The notes under the pieces are model-generated. The model worked only from the letters and a program-made list of their open reading frames with translations. It was not told where the DNA came from and did not search any database. A stretch of DNA of 64,000 bases. It comes from Candidatus Praeruminimicrobium purgamenti (GTDB lineage Bacteria > Elusimicrobiota > Endomicrobiia > Endomicrobiales > Endomicrobiaceae). The DNA lies in assembly GCA_018433585.1 (NCBI GenBank), contig JAHDQW010000001.1, positions 372,001-436,000 on the forward strand. The letters run 5' to 3'. The position numbers were made by a program, and so were the translations under genes. Position 1 is the stretch's first letter. Every line of letters starts with the position of its first letter. Of the stretch, positions 17,048-26,462 are shown in pieces.

Positions 17048-18079
17048 ATGACAAATGAATTTTTATTCTTAATCACTTTTTTGTCAGCTTGTTTAAGCGC
17101 TGTTGTGCTGACGCCTCTGTTTAGATATGCAGCCGTAAAATTCGATATATATGACAGACCTATTACGGAGGTCAAAACCCATAAAATAAGCACGCCGTAT
17201 CTTGGCGGACTTGCCATATGGAGCGGATGGCTGATAAGTTTGCTTATTATAAGGTTTATTACGCATTTCCCTACGGGAACGTTAAACAGCATAAGATCTT
17301 TGTTTATAGGCTCTTTTTTAATGCTGCTGCTCGGTTTGTTTGACGATATCAAAAAAGGCGGATTAGGTTTTAAATTTAAATTTTTTATACAGATTGCCGC
17401 CTGTGTGGTTGTAATTGTTTTTTTCGACATCAGGATTAATTTTATAGAGAATTATTTTCTTTCCGTAATTTTGAGCATGCTGTGGATTATAGGTTTGTCA
17501 AACGCGTTTAATATTATTGACATTATGGACGGTTTATCCTGCGGTATTGCTGCGATAGCCGCTTTATTCTTTTTTGTTATAGCGCTGCCGAGTGAGATGA
17601 TTTATGTCAATTTTTGTTCTATTGCTTTGGCCGGCGGATGTCTCGGGTTTCTTCCTTATAATTTGTCAAAAAACAAAAAAATATTTATGGGTGATACAGG
17701 CAGTTTATCAATAGGCTTTATTCTTGCGACGATAGCAATGGGGACGTCTTACACAAAAATAAATCCTATAGGTATTTTTGCTCCTCTGCTGATTTTGGCT
17801 GTTCCTGTGTATGAAACTGTTTTTGTCAGCATTATGAGAATGAGAAAAGGCAAAAACCCTTTTCTTGGAAGTAAAGACCATTTCCCTTTAAGACTTGAAA
17901 AAATAGGATATACGAGGAAACAAATACTGCTCTTCGTTTATGCGGCTTGTTTTGTGCTCGGGATAACGGCGTACTTAACTGTTAACCTGTCTCAGTCTTT
18001 GGCTCTAATGCTTTTCAGTTTTATTGTAATAGTTTTAATTTTTATTGCGGTTAAATTATCAAAAATAAAAGTAGATTAA
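17048..18079 (+). CDS. polyprenyl-phosphate GlcNAc/MurNAc-type phosphotransferase (WecA/MraY family)
   Basis: This polytopic inner-membrane enzyme of 343 residues has about ten or eleven helices. It contains LFDDIKKGG, NAFNIIDIMDGLSCG and MGDTGSLSIGF, the three aspartate-bearing loops of this family, which transfers a sugar-1-phosphate from a UDP-sugar to undecaprenyl phosphate. WecA or TagO-like is more likely than MraY, because the neighbours are glycosyltransferase and sugar-modifying genes rather than mur genes. It initiates the glycan built by the next genes. It starts one base after the preceding stop. Confidence 0.88.
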   Translation: MTNEFLFLITFLSACLSAVVLTPLFRYAAVKFDIYDRPITEVKTHKISTPYLGGLAIWSGWLISLLIIRFITHFPTGTLNSIRSLFIGSFLMLLLGLFDDIKKGGLGFKFKFFIQIAACVVVIVFFDIRINFIENYFLSVILSMLWIIGLSNAFNIIDIMDGLSCGIAAIAALFFFVIALPSEMIYVNFCSIALAGGCLGFLPYNLSKNKKIFMGDTGSLSIGFILATIAMGTSYTKINPIGIFAPLLILAVPVYETVFVSIMRMRKGKNPFLGSKDHFPLRLEKIGYTRKQILLFVYAACFVLGITAYLTVNLSQSLALMLFSFIVIVLIFIAVKLSKIKVD

Positions 18080-18081
18080 AT

Positions 18082-19374
18082 ATGCCAAATAATATAGTCA
18101 TAGGCGCAGGAATAAGCGGATTGTCTTTCGGATATTTTTCAAAAGACGCATGCATTATATTTGAAAAAGAATCTGTCGCCGGAGGTCTTTGCAAATCTTT
18201 TAAAGACGGAGAATTTACGTTTGATTATTCAGGACATTTTATACATATAAAAGATAAAAAAATAAAAGATTTTCTTGAAAAAATACTCGGCAAAAAGCTT
18301 TTAACTGTAAAAAGAAATGCCGTAATATATTTTCGCGGGCGAGAAATCCCTTTTCCTTTTCAGGCTAATTTATATTATCTCGGCGAGAAAGAAAAACAGG
18401 AATGTATAAAAGGAATAAAGAACAGAAAAAATGTCAAAATTTATGACGATATGCCTTTTATTGACTGGTCTAAAGCCATGTTCGGTGACGGAATAACAAA
18501 ATATTTTATGCAGCCTTACAACCAAAAACTTTGGAGTTATGACTTAAAAAAATTGACTGCGGCATGGACGGCTCCTTTTGTGCCAAAACCTTCCGCCGAA
18601 AGCATTATAGAAGCAGCTTATAAAAAAAATGACGTAAAATACGGTTATAACAGCGAATTTTATTATCCTCCGGAAAAAGGCTGCGGCGCTGTTGTTGAAG
18701 CTTTGTTTAAAAAAATAAAGCACAGTGTTTTAACTGATGTAAAAACGGAGAAGATAGACTGGGAAAATAAAACAGTTTATGCCGGCGGCAGAAAATATTT
18801 TTATGATAATTTAATATCTACACAGCCTCTGCCTGAACTTATAAAACAGCTGCAGAATCCTCCGCAGAATATATTAAATTGTTTGAAGAATCTTTCATCT
18901 TCTTCAGTAAGGTGCGTAAATATCGGCATTAAGTATAAAAAAGAACTTCCGAAATTAATTCAGGGAAAACACTGGATATATTTCCCTGATAAAGAATATC
19001 CTTTTTACAGAGTAGGCATTTATTCAAACGCCTGCAGCAAACTGGCTCCTGAAAAATCTTATTCTTTATATGTCGAATTTTCAGATGCAGATAATAAATA
19101 CGACAGCAAATGCGAAGATACGGTTAAGTATTTAAAAAAAGCGGGGATAATGAATACTGACGACGAAATCAAGGCAGTCAGCGTTGTCGATATGCCTTGC
19201 GCTTATGTGATTTTTGATAAAAAAAGAAAGAGAACTCTTGAAGTTATAAACGATTTTTTAAACAAAAATAATATTTATACTACAGGAAGATACGGAGCTT
19301 GGGAATATTCTTTTATAGAAAAAAATATTACTGATGCAAAAAATCTTGCGCTTAAATTGAACAAAAGAAAATGA
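18082..19374 (+). CDS. FAD-dependent oxidoreductase, UDP-galactopyranose mutase/amine-oxidase-like
   Basis: This 430-residue protein has a Rossmann dinucleotide-binding start, VIGAGISGLSFG, followed by FEKESVAGGLC. FDYSGHFIHI and QPYNQKLWSYDL resemble flavin-mutase and protoporphyrinogen-oxidase-like enzymes found in surface-glycan clusters. Placement between a WecA-type initiator and a glycosyltransferase points to sugar-nucleotide or lipid-linked glycan chemistry. Haem synthesis is less likely, since no hem genes are near. The exact substrate is unknown. It starts two bases after the upstream stop and overlaps the next gene by four. Confidence 0.75.
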   Translation: MPNNIVIGAGISGLSFGYFSKDACIIFEKESVAGGLCKSFKDGEFTFDYSGHFIHIKDKKIKDFLEKILGKKLLTVKRNAVIYFRGREIPFPFQANLYYLGEKEKQECIKGIKNRKNVKIYDDMPFIDWSKAMFGDGITKYFMQPYNQKLWSYDLKKLTAAWTAPFVPKPSAESIIEAAYKKNDVKYGYNSEFYYPPEKGCGAVVEALFKKIKHSVLTDVKTEKIDWENKTVYAGGRKYFYDNLISTQPLPELIKQLQNPPQNILNCLKNLSSSSVRCVNIGIKYKKELPKLIQGKHWIYFPDKEYPFYRVGIYSNACSKLAPEKSYSLYVEFSDADNKYDSKCEDTVKYLKKAGIMNTDDEIKAVSVVDMPCAYVIFDKKRKRTLEVINDFLNKNNIYTTGRYGAWEYSFIEKNITDAKNLALKLNKRK

Positions 19375-20504
19375 AAAAAATTAAACTATGCATAATCGTT
19401 ACAAAGTTGGAACTCGGCGGAGCCCAGAAAGTTGCCCTCGCTCTTTGCGAAAAAATAGATTTAAACAGATTTGATCCTTTTCTTATCTGCGGCTGCGGAG
19501 GGATACTTGATAAAGAAATTTCCGGCAAAATAAGAGTTTATTTTATTGATGATTTAATAAGAGAAATCAATCCTCTGAAGGATATTAAAGCCGTTTTTAA
19601 AATATATAAAATATTGAAAAAAGAACGTCCGGACGTTGTGCATACTCATTCTTCAAAAGCAGGAATCGTCGGAAGGTTTGCGGCAAAATTGGCCGGTATT
19701 AACGGCATTGTTCATACAATACACGGGTTTAGCTTTAACGATACTCAAAAAAAAGCAAAGAAAAAAATGTTTGTCTTTCTTGAAAGAATCGGCGCTAAAA
19801 TATCAAAATATCTGATACCTGTCAGCGTCGAAAATATCAATAAAGGACTGGAAAATAAAATAGGGAAAAAAGAACAATACAGATATATAAGACTCGGGAT
19901 AGACATCGATAATTTTAAAAATTACAAATTAAAACCTTCTTTAAGGGAAGAACTGAAATTTTCCGGGGAAGATTTTGTAGTTACTACGATAGGACCTTTT
20001 AAACCCCAGAAAAATTTGCCTGATTTTGTCAGAATTGCCGGTAAAATGGTAAAAGATAATAAAAATTTTAAATTTGTCATAGTCGGAGACGGCGAAGGAA
20101 GAAAAGAGCTTGAAACTTTAATAAAAAATTACGGAATATCGGACAGCATTTGCCTTATAGGATGGAGGAAAGATATTTCGAATATCTTAAATTCAAGCGA
20201 TGTTTTTGTTATGACGTCTCTATGGGAGGGGCTGCCTATTTCCACTATAGAGGCAATGAGCTGCGGGCTTGTTCCAGTAGTCAATGCCGTTGACGGACAG
20301 ATTGAAATAATAAAAGACAACTGCACGGGTTTTTTGATTCGTCCTTATGATATAGAAACAAGCATTGAAAAAATATTGTTTCTGGCAAAAAATCCTGATA
20401 TAAGAAAGCAGATGGGAGAAACTGCAAGAAATTCTATAGACAACAGCTTTTCAATAGAGTATATGATAAAGCAACATGAAAAACTTTACTCAGATATGCT
20501 ATAA
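19371..20504 (+). CDS. glycosyltransferase family 4 (GT-B)
   Basis: This 377-residue retaining glycosyltransferase has an N-terminal acceptor domain with TKLELGGAQKVALAL and the HTHSSKAGIVGRFAA segment. The C-terminal donor domain has GPFKPQKN and the EX7E-type motif in TSLWEGLPISTIEAMSCG. It probably adds a sugar to the lipid-linked glycan started by the WecA-type enzyme. Its ATG overlaps the upstream stop (ATGA), so the three genes are translationally coupled. Donor and acceptor are unknown. Confidence 0.9.
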   Translation: MKKIKLCIIVTKLELGGAQKVALALCEKIDLNRFDPFLICGCGGILDKEISGKIRVYFIDDLIREINPLKDIKAVFKIYKILKKERPDVVHTHSSKAGIVGRFAAKLAGINGIVHTIHGFSFNDTQKKAKKKMFVFLERIGAKISKYLIPVSVENINKGLENKIGKKEQYRYIRLGIDIDNFKNYKLKPSLREELKFSGEDFVVTTIGPFKPQKNLPDFVRIAGKMVKDNKNFKFVIVGDGEGRKELETLIKNYGISDSICLIGWRKDISNILNSSDVFVMTSLWEGLPISTIEAMSCGLVPVVNAVDGQIEIIKDNCTGFLIRPYDIETSIEKILFLAKNPDIRKQMGETARNSIDNSFSIEYMIKQHEKLYSDML

Positions 20505-20612
20505 TCTGCAATTCCGGAGCAGGATTTTACATATTTGTGTTCTCTTCTATAATGTGCAGCACGATTTGATTTAATATCCTTTTCTCTAAAAAATAATTTA
20601 TAAATTAAAAAA

Positions 20613-22013
20613 ATGATGATAAAAAAAATATTCTTAAAATTTATTAAACGTTACAAGTGCAAAGCGGGATACGGGGAATTCTTAAACATAGCTGTTCCTC
20701 TTATTATCTGTACAGGCATGATTTCAATCCAGCAGTTTATAAACAGAATGTTTTTGTCATGGCATTCGCAAATTGATTTGGCGGCGTCTCTGCCTGCCGG
20801 AGTTTTAAACTTTACCATTATGAGCTTATTTGTCGGGACAGTAAGCTATGTTGACGTATTTATTGCACAGTACTACGGCAGAGAAGATTATGAAAAAATA
20901 GGTCCTGCGGTATGGCAGGGCGTATACTTAGCTGTTGCCGGAGCCGCGGTATTGTTGTTAATTTCTTTCTTTTCAAAAGACATATTCGGGATAATAAACC
21001 ATAATCATGATGTTATGATAAAAGAGATATCATATTTTAAAATATTGTGTTACGGAGCTTTTCCCGCGCTTGCATGTTCCAGCTTTTCAGGTTTTTATGC
21101 AGGACAGGGCAAAACTAAAATTATCGTTCTTATAAATATTGTTACAATAACGATAAACTGTATCTTGGATTATATTTTAATTTTCGGCAAATTAGGATTT
21201 CCTAATTTGGGAATAAGAGGAGCCGGCATCGCTACAATTATATCTTCGTTCATAATGATGGTGATATACATTGTATTGATTACTTCAAAAAACAACGACG
21301 GTCTTTTCAGTACAAGAAATATTCGTATAGATTTTTCATTTCTAAAAAGATTGTGGAATTATGGTTTTGCAAACGGAATTCAATTCTTTTTTGATATGGC
21401 AGGCTTTACGTTTTTTGTATTCGTTATCGGCAAAATAGGCACGCTTGCGCTTACGGCAAGTACGATAGTATTGAATATTAATATGCTTATGTTTATGCCT
21501 GTTTTGGGTTTGGGAATGACTACTTCTATAATGGTCGCACAAAATTTGGGCAGAAATAATACATTTCTTGCTGTAAGAAGCGTTTATTCCGCTTTGCATA
21601 TAGCTTTTGTACATGTTTTGTTTGTAATAAGCTGTTATTTGTTTTTAGCTGATTTTTTCATAGCGCCGTTTTTAAAAGATTATCCTCCGGAGCTTTATAA
21701 TCAAATCTATCCTATTTGTATAACTTTGCTGCAATTTCTTGCGGTATATGCAGTAGGCGATCCTATCTGCATAATATTTTCTTTTGCAATAAAAGGAGCA
21801 GGAGATACCGCTTTTGTTATGAAAACGCTTATATTATCGGTTCTTTGCGTCATTATAATACCTTTAACGGTAATAATTCTTATTTTTAAACTCGGCGGAC
21901 TGTATACCAGCTGGACAATTTTGACAACAAATATTATTGTTCTGGCTGTTTCTTTCTTTTTGAGATACAGAACAGGAAAATGGAAAAGAATGAGAGTTAT
22001 TAACCAGAATTAA
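20613..22013 (+). CDS. MATE-family efflux transporter
   Basis: This inner-membrane protein of 466 residues has about twelve hydrophobic helices in two similar halves, as in MATE (NorM/DinF-type) cation-coupled exporters. Typical blocks include NFTIMSLFVGTVSYVDVFIAQ in the first half and GLGMTTSIMVAQNLGR in the second. The ATG at 20613 is followed by another at 20616, and no strong ribosome site is seen. It lies 108 bases after the glycan cluster and converges on mreD with a four-base overlap. The substrate is unknown. Confidence 0.9.
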   Translation: MMIKKIFLKFIKRYKCKAGYGEFLNIAVPLIICTGMISIQQFINRMFLSWHSQIDLAASLPAGVLNFTIMSLFVGTVSYVDVFIAQYYGREDYEKIGPAVWQGVYLAVAGAAVLLLISFFSKDIFGIINHNHDVMIKEISYFKILCYGAFPALACSSFSGFYAGQGKTKIIVLINIVTITINCILDYILIFGKLGFPNLGIRGAGIATIISSFIMMVIYIVLITSKNNDGLFSTRNIRIDFSFLKRLWNYGFANGIQFFFDMAGFTFFVFVIGKIGTLALTASTIVLNINMLMFMPVLGLGMTTSIMVAQNLGRNNTFLAVRSVYSALHIAFVHVLFVISCYLFLADFFIAPFLKDYPPELYNQIYPICITLLQFLAVYAVGDPICIIFSFAIKGAGDTAFVMKTLILSVLCVIIIPLTVIILIFKLGGLYTSWTILTTNIIVLAVSFFLRYRTGKWKRMRVINQN

Positions 22014-22501
22014 TAATTAAGCTTTTTATCAATTCCGGAGAAGACCTTAAATACTAAAGGCGTAAGCACTAAATTATAAAGAATCGACAGCCATACAAGG
22101 TGAGTGAGTTCAAAAGACGTGCCTGAGATTTCATTCGGCATTATTATATAAATTAAGCTTATGCCGAATTGTGATACTATAAGACAAATAGCCATTACTA
22201 TAACCTGCGTTAACGGCTGGTTTTTGTTAAGTTTCTTGTTAAATTTGCCGGCTAAATATCCTGATACCGTAAAAGTTAACGTTCTGATACCGAAAACGTC
22301 CGTCGATAAAATATCCCATGTTAAGCCGTATAAAAAGCCAAGAAGTTCTCCTTTAAGAGCTCCTTTGTTTAAAGCCTGGTAAACTATAAACATAAGGATG
22401 AAATTAGGATATATTCCTCCGAACGATATGTATTTTGACAATACAAATTGAAGTATGACAAGAATAAGATAATAAATAAAAGATATTATAAAAGAATACA
22501 T
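22010..22501 (-). CDS. mreD: rod shape-determining protein MreD
   Basis: This small inner-membrane protein of 163 residues has about five helices. GGIYPNFILMFIVYQAL and GFLYGLTWDILSTDVFGIRTL are typical of MreD. It works with MreC and MreB in the elongasome. It follows mreC with a three-base gap. No pbp2 or rodA gene follows; the operon ends here against the MATE gene. Assignment rests on gene order and these motifs. Confidence 0.9.
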   Translation of the reverse strand: MYSFIISFIYYLILVILQFVLSKYISFGGIYPNFILMFIVYQALNKGALKGELLGFLYGLTWDILSTDVFGIRTLTFTVSGYLAGKFNKKLNKNQPLTQVIVMAICLIVSQFGISLIYIIMPNEISGTSFELTHLVWLSILYNLVLTPLVFKVFSGIDKKLNY

Positions 22502-22504
22502 AAA

Positions 22505-23347
22505 TTAATTGACCTCGTTGGGAACTAATACTACAACTTCATAAACTCTTTCCATTTGAGAATACGGCATTACGCTCACATCGCTGTACTCTCCTGCATT
22601 TATTTTTGATATTTTTACGATTTTACCGATATCAAGTCCTTTATCAAAAGAAGAATTCAGCTGGCTTGTAATAATTTCATCGCCTATTTTTAAGTCTACA
22701 GACTGCGGTATATAATTTAATTTTAAATATTGTGAATTATATCCGTCTGCCAGACAGTCAATTTGAGAGTTTTTTATTTGTACCGGTATTGAAGAAAGCG
22801 AATTTGTAAGCAGGGCGACTTTAGAAGTCGATTTGAAAACTTCCACAATTCTTCCGAAAGCGCAATATTGTGAATTGTTTACGATTGCAATTACCGGTGA
22901 ATCTTTTTTTATGCCGTCTTTTGAACCTTTGTTGATAATCATCCATTGAAACCATTGGGAAGGTTCTCTGATAATTACGTTTGCAAATACCGTAGTGGAA
23001 TTATTTTTTTGCGGCAGTTCCAAAAGCTGGCGGAGCCTTGTATTATCGTCTATTAAAGACTGGTAGTCTTTGAGCTGGTCGGATAAATCGAGAATTTGCT
23101 TCTTTAATTTTATGTTTTCCTGGTTTACTTTGATTATATTCAATATGTTAAATATAAGATTGTTTGTGCCTGTAAAAGAATCGGAAGTGAATTTTATTGT
23201 AGGCGACAGTATAGAATATGCAAGGTATTTCATCGCCTGTATGGTCGGTGTCAGCCTTGCCGAAATCATAAATACAGAAATAAAAACCAATACCCAAAAA
23301 AGCTTATTAGCATTCCTGTCTGATTTATTATTGGAATTAAAGGTCAT
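22505..23347 (-). CDS. mreC: rod shape-determining protein MreC
   Basis: The product has 280 residues: one N-terminal membrane helix (about 17-37), a coiled coil (about 70-100, KLKKQILDLSDQLKDYQ), and the periplasmic double-barrel domain with IIREPSQWFQWMIINKGSKDGI and SQLNSSFDKGLDIGKI. MreC links cytoplasmic MreB to periplasmic wall synthases. It lies between mreB (23-base gap) and mreD (three bases), as in the standard mre operon. Confidence 0.95.
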   Translation of the reverse strand: MTFNSNNKSDRNANKLFWVLVFISVFMISARLTPTIQAMKYLAYSILSPTIKFTSDSFTGTNNLIFNILNIIKVNQENIKLKKQILDLSDQLKDYQSLIDDNTRLRQLLELPQKNNSTTVFANVIIREPSQWFQWMIINKGSKDGIKKDSPVIAIVNNSQYCAFGRIVEVFKSTSKVALLTNSLSSIPVQIKNSQIDCLADGYNSQYLKLNYIPQSVDLKIGDEIITSQLNSSFDKGLDIGKIVKISKINAGEYSDVSVMPYSQMERVYEVVVLVPNEVN

Positions 23348-23370
23348 AATTTATATAAGGAATATAATTG

Positions 23371-24402
23371 TTAGATAATATTTCTTTTTTGAGCAAACTT
23401 TATATTATCAAGTTCTTCCAGATATATTCCGGTTCCTCTGACAACACAAGTTAGAGGATCGTCGGCAATGTTGATAGGCAATTCCGTTTCTTGTGCTAAA
23501 AGTTCAGCAAGACCTCTTAATAACGCTCCGCCGCCCGCCAAAACAATTCCTCTGTCGACTAAATCTGCCGATAATTCCGCAGGAGTTTCTTCAAGAGTGT
23601 CTTTTATAACTTCAACTATTGATTTTACAGGTTCCGATAATGCAGAACGTATTTCTTCGGATGTTACGACTATTGTTTTTGGAAGACCTGTTACCTGGTC
23701 TCTTCCTTTTACTTCCATGCTCAATTCTTCCGTCATAGGAAATACCGAACCGATTTCTATTTTAACGATTTCTGCTGTATTGTCGCCGATCAGCAAATTA
23801 TATTTTCTTCTGAAATACTGGACGATAGCTTCGTCCATTTTATCTCCGGCAATGTCGACTGCTTTTGAGACTACCATTCCGCCGAGCGATATTACGGCTA
23901 CGTCGGTAGTTCCTCCGCCGATATCGACAATCATATTGCCTTCGGCTTCCTGTATAGGAATTCCTGCGCCGATAGCAGCTGCCATAGGTTCTTCTATTAT
24001 ATGGACTTCTCTGGCTCCTGCCTGTTCTGCAGATTCTCTTACGGCTCTTCTTTCAACTTCGGTAATTCCCGAAGGTACGCCTATTACTATTCTAGGATGA
24101 AGAAGTCTTTTTGATTTGTTAACTTTTTTAATAAAATATCTTATCATCTTTTCGGTTGCGGCAAAATCCGCTATGACACCGTCTCTTAAAGGCCTTACCG
24201 CCACAATGTTGGCAGGGGTTTTGCCCAACATTTTTTTAGCTTCCGTACCGATTGCCAAAACATTCTTTGTTTCTTTGTCCATCGCCACTACGGACGGTTC
24301 GGTTAAGACAATACCCTGTCCTTTTACGTAAACAAGCACGGCGGCCGTTCCCAAATCAATTCCCAAATCGTTTGAAAATAACTTAAAAAGATAATTAAAC
24401 AT
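23371..24402 (-). CDS. mreB: rod shape-determining actin-like protein MreB
   Basis: This actin-fold ATPase of 343 residues forms membrane filaments that guide lateral wall growth. Visible are phosphate-1 [11 protein letters not shown], phosphate-2 [16 protein letters not shown], the connect/adenosine motif GGGALLRGL, and [12 protein letters not shown]-like sequence in subdomain IA. GAAGGG lies before the ATG. It heads the mreBCD unit, and a promoter candidate sits at 24460-24487. Retention of mreBCD suggests a rod-like cell. Confidence 0.98.
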   Translation of the reverse strand: MFNYLFKLFSNDLGIDLGTAAVLVYVKGQGIVLTEPSVVAMDKETKNVLAIGTEAKKMLGKTPANIVAVRPLRDGVIADFAATEKMIRYFIKKVNKSKRLLHPRIVIGVPSGITEVERRAVRESAEQAGAREVHIIEEPMAAAIGAGIPIQEAEGNMIVDIGGGTTDVAVISLGGMVVSKAVDIAGDKMDEAIVQYFRRKYNLLIGDNTAEIVKIEIGSVFPMTEELSMEVKGRDQVTGLPKTIVVTSEEIRSALSEPVKSIVEVIKDTLEETPAELSADLVDRGIVLAGGGALLRGLAELLAQETELPINIADDPLTCVVRGTGIYLEELDNIKFAQKRNII

Positions 24403-24459
24403 TTTAACCCTTCTATATAAATAAATTTTATAAAAATACGTAACTCTTCGAATTCTGTT

Positions 24460-24487
24460 ATTATACTAAAAATATAATAAAAAACAA
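24460..24487 (-). promoter_or_regulatory. promoter candidate for mreBCD
   Basis: On the minus strand TTGTTT, a 16-base spacer and TATAAT (24465-24460) lie about 60 bases before the mreB start. The -10 is perfect and the -35 is weaker. Confidence 0.45.
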
Positions 24488-24568
24488 TGCCTTTGCTTTT
24501 AAAATCTCAGCGTAGAAATATCCGAAGCTTTCTTTTTTTTATAAAATAATGTAGAATATCTCAAAAGT

Positions 24569-24694
24569 CTTCGGGGAAGGTGAAAATCCTTGCCGGTAGT
24601 GAGCTGTAAGTTAAGCGAGCCTACGAGTCTGCTTTAAAAGCGGATTGAATCTGTGAAAATCAGATGCCGACGGTAAAGTCCGGATGAAAGAAGA
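24569..24694 (+). ncRNA. FMN riboswitch (RFN element)
   Basis: The conserved RFN core is present: CTTCGGGGAAGGTGAAAATC at the 5' side, CCGGTAGTGAGC in the middle, then GTGAAAATCAGATGCCGACG and GGTAAAGTCCGGATGAAAGA at the 3' side. It binds flavin mononucleotide and represses riboflavin genes when FMN is plentiful. A terminator follows directly and the riboflavin operon begins at 24754. Confidence 0.96.
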
Positions 24695-24717
24695 TATTAT
24701 ATTTGTTTTATATTTCC

Positions 24718-24753
24718 CCGAAATTATTTTTTATTTCGGAGTTTTTTGTTTTT
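24718..24753 (+). terminator. riboswitch terminator overlapping the ribD ribosome site
   Basis: CCGAAAT (24718-24724) pairs with ATTTCGG (24733-24739) and a T-run at 24742-24753 follows, ending at the ATG. GGAG at 24738-24741, the only Shine-Dalgarno candidate for ribD, starts within the 3' arm. Formation of this hairpin could both stop transcription and hide the ribosome site. Confidence 0.8.
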
Positions 24754-25830
24754 ATGGAAGATTATAAAAAATTTATGCAGGCAGCGTTAAATTTAGCTTC
24801 AAAGGGACGCGGATATGTATATCCTAATCCTATGGTAGGCTGTGTTTTGGTAAAAAACGGAAAAGTAATTGCCGAAGGCTATCATAAATTTTTCGGCGCG
24901 GAACATGCCGAAGCCCAAGCTATCAGAATTGCCGGAGACAAATCAAAAGACTGTGTTTTATATGTGAATCTTGAACCGTGCAACAAGTGGGGGAAACGTC
25001 CTCCATGCGTGGATCTTATAATAAAATCAAAAATAAAAAAAGTCGTATGTTCAATGAGTGATCCAAATTCGCATGCGGACGGTAAAAGTTTTAAAAAATT
25101 AACGGAAAACGGAATAGAAGTAATTACCGGGATTCTCGAAAAAGAAGCTGTTAAATTAAATAAAGAATATATAAATCATATTAAAAAAGTAAAGCCTTAC
25201 ATAACGGTAAAATCGGCTGTTTCTCTTGACGGGAAAATAGCAACGTCAAAAGGCGATTCAAAATGGATAACAAACAATAAATCAAGAGATTTTGTGCATA
25301 AGACAAGAACTGAATACGATGCAATACTTGTCGGGACAAACACCGTTCTTAAAGATAACCCTTTGCTCTCGTCGCATAATAAGGGTAAAAATCCGGTGCG
25401 TATAATACTGGATGAAAAGCTGGCTACGCCGTCAGATTATAAAATAATCAATTCAAAGATTCCGACAATTATTTTTTATGACGAAAATATTAAAGATATA
25501 CCGGTCTATTTTTTAAAAGATTTTGTAAAATTGATGCCTGTTGATTTTAAGTCGGCAAAACAAGATTTTAACGTAATTATAGATAAACTTCACAATATGT
25601 CATTGAAACGAATTTTTGTGGAAGGCGGAGGGGAAATAAACGCTTCGGTTCTAAAGACAGGAAAAGTAAACGAAATAATGCTTTTTACGGCTCCTTTAAT
25701 AGTCGGCGGGAGAAATGCTAAGACTTTTGTCGAGGGAGACGGCTGCGATTATATAAAAGATTCATTAAAACTTAAAGACATAACTATAAAAAGGTTTGGA
25801 AACGATATTTTGTTAAGAGGAAAATTTTAA
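24754..25830 (+). CDS. ribD: bifunctional pyrimidine deaminase/reductase RibD
   Basis: This catalyses two consecutive steps of riboflavin synthesis: deamination, then reduction of the ribosylamino-pyrimidine. The N-terminal zinc deaminase has HAEAQAI and EPCNKWGKRPPC (about residues 50-85). The C-terminal reductase has SLDGKIAT, SKWITN and EGGGEINASVL. I use the ATG at 24754, giving 358 residues; a TTG at 24703 would begin inside the terminator. It is the first gene after the FMN riboswitch and overlaps ribE by one base. Confidence 0.96.
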   Translation: MEDYKKFMQAALNLASKGRGYVYPNPMVGCVLVKNGKVIAEGYHKFFGAEHAEAQAIRIAGDKSKDCVLYVNLEPCNKWGKRPPCVDLIIKSKIKKVVCSMSDPNSHADGKSFKKLTENGIEVITGILEKEAVKLNKEYINHIKKVKPYITVKSAVSLDGKIATSKGDSKWITNNKSRDFVHKTRTEYDAILVGTNTVLKDNPLLSSHNKGKNPVRIILDEKLATPSDYKIINSKIPTIIFYDENIKDIPVYFLKDFVKLMPVDFKSAKQDFNVIIDKLHNMSLKRIFVEGGGEINASVLKTGKVNEIMLFTAPLIVGGRNAKTFVEGDGCDYIKDSLKLKDITIKRFGNDILLRGKF

Positions 25831-26453
25831 TGTTTACCGGGATAATTGAAGATGTAGGTAAAATTATTGATTTTGCCGATTCGGCGATAAGAGTAGAAAC
25901 AAATCTTGACGGAATAAAAATCGGCGACAGCGTTGCCGTAAACGGCGTATGTTTGACGGCTACGAAAATTTCAAATAATTTGATTGATTTTGATTACAGT
26001 CCGACTACAAGCAAATTAACAAATATATCTTGTCTGCAAAAAAATTCATCAGTAAATTTAGAAAGGGCTCTTCAGCTTAATTCAAGGCTGGGAGGTCACA
26101 TCGTTTACGGTCATATAGATACTACAACGGCTGTTGCCGATATCAAAAAGGCCGGAAATTTTTATTTTATTAAATTTAAAATAAATGAAAAAATGAAAAA
26201 TTATATAGTTGATAAAGGTTTTATTGCCGTTGACGGAATAAGTTTAACCGTATCAGAATGCGGCAATACGGATTTTAGCGTTACAATGATACCTGAAACT
26301 TTTAATAAAACGATATTTAAAACAAGAAAAATAAATGATATCGTAAATATAGAATTGGATATTTTGGCAAAGTATGTCGAAAAAATGTTGAATAATAAGA
26401 ATAAAGAAACGGATATTTCTTTACAAATGCTTAAAGAAAACGGGTTTATTTAA
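25830..26453 (+). CDS. ribE: riboflavin synthase, alpha chain
   Basis: This enzyme dismutates two 6,7-dimethyl-8-ribityllumazine molecules to riboflavin. The 207 residues form two homologous lumazine-binding barrels: MFTGIIEDVG at the start, VNGVCLTA, and then GGHIVYGHIDTT and VDGISLTV in the second copy. The length is normal. The ATG overlaps the ribD stop (TAATG), and ribBA starts nine bases after its stop. Confidence 0.96.
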   Translation: MFTGIIEDVGKIIDFADSAIRVETNLDGIKIGDSVAVNGVCLTATKISNNLIDFDYSPTTSKLTNISCLQKNSSVNLERALQLNSRLGGHIVYGHIDTTTAVADIKKAGNFYFIKFKINEKMKNYIVDKGFIAVDGISLTVSECGNTDFSVTMIPETFNKTIFKTRKINDIVNIELDILAKYVEKMLNNKNKETDISLQMLKENGFI

Positions 26454-26462
26454 GAGGATAAA

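Noticed and set aside
23468-24100. 210-residue plus-strand frame opposite mreB
   Set aside because: A shadow of the strongly conserved mreB coding strand; no ribosome site and a low-complexity product.
24703-24753. N-terminal extension of ribD from a TTG
   Set aside because: It overlaps the riboswitch terminator and adds hydrophobic residues not found in RibD.
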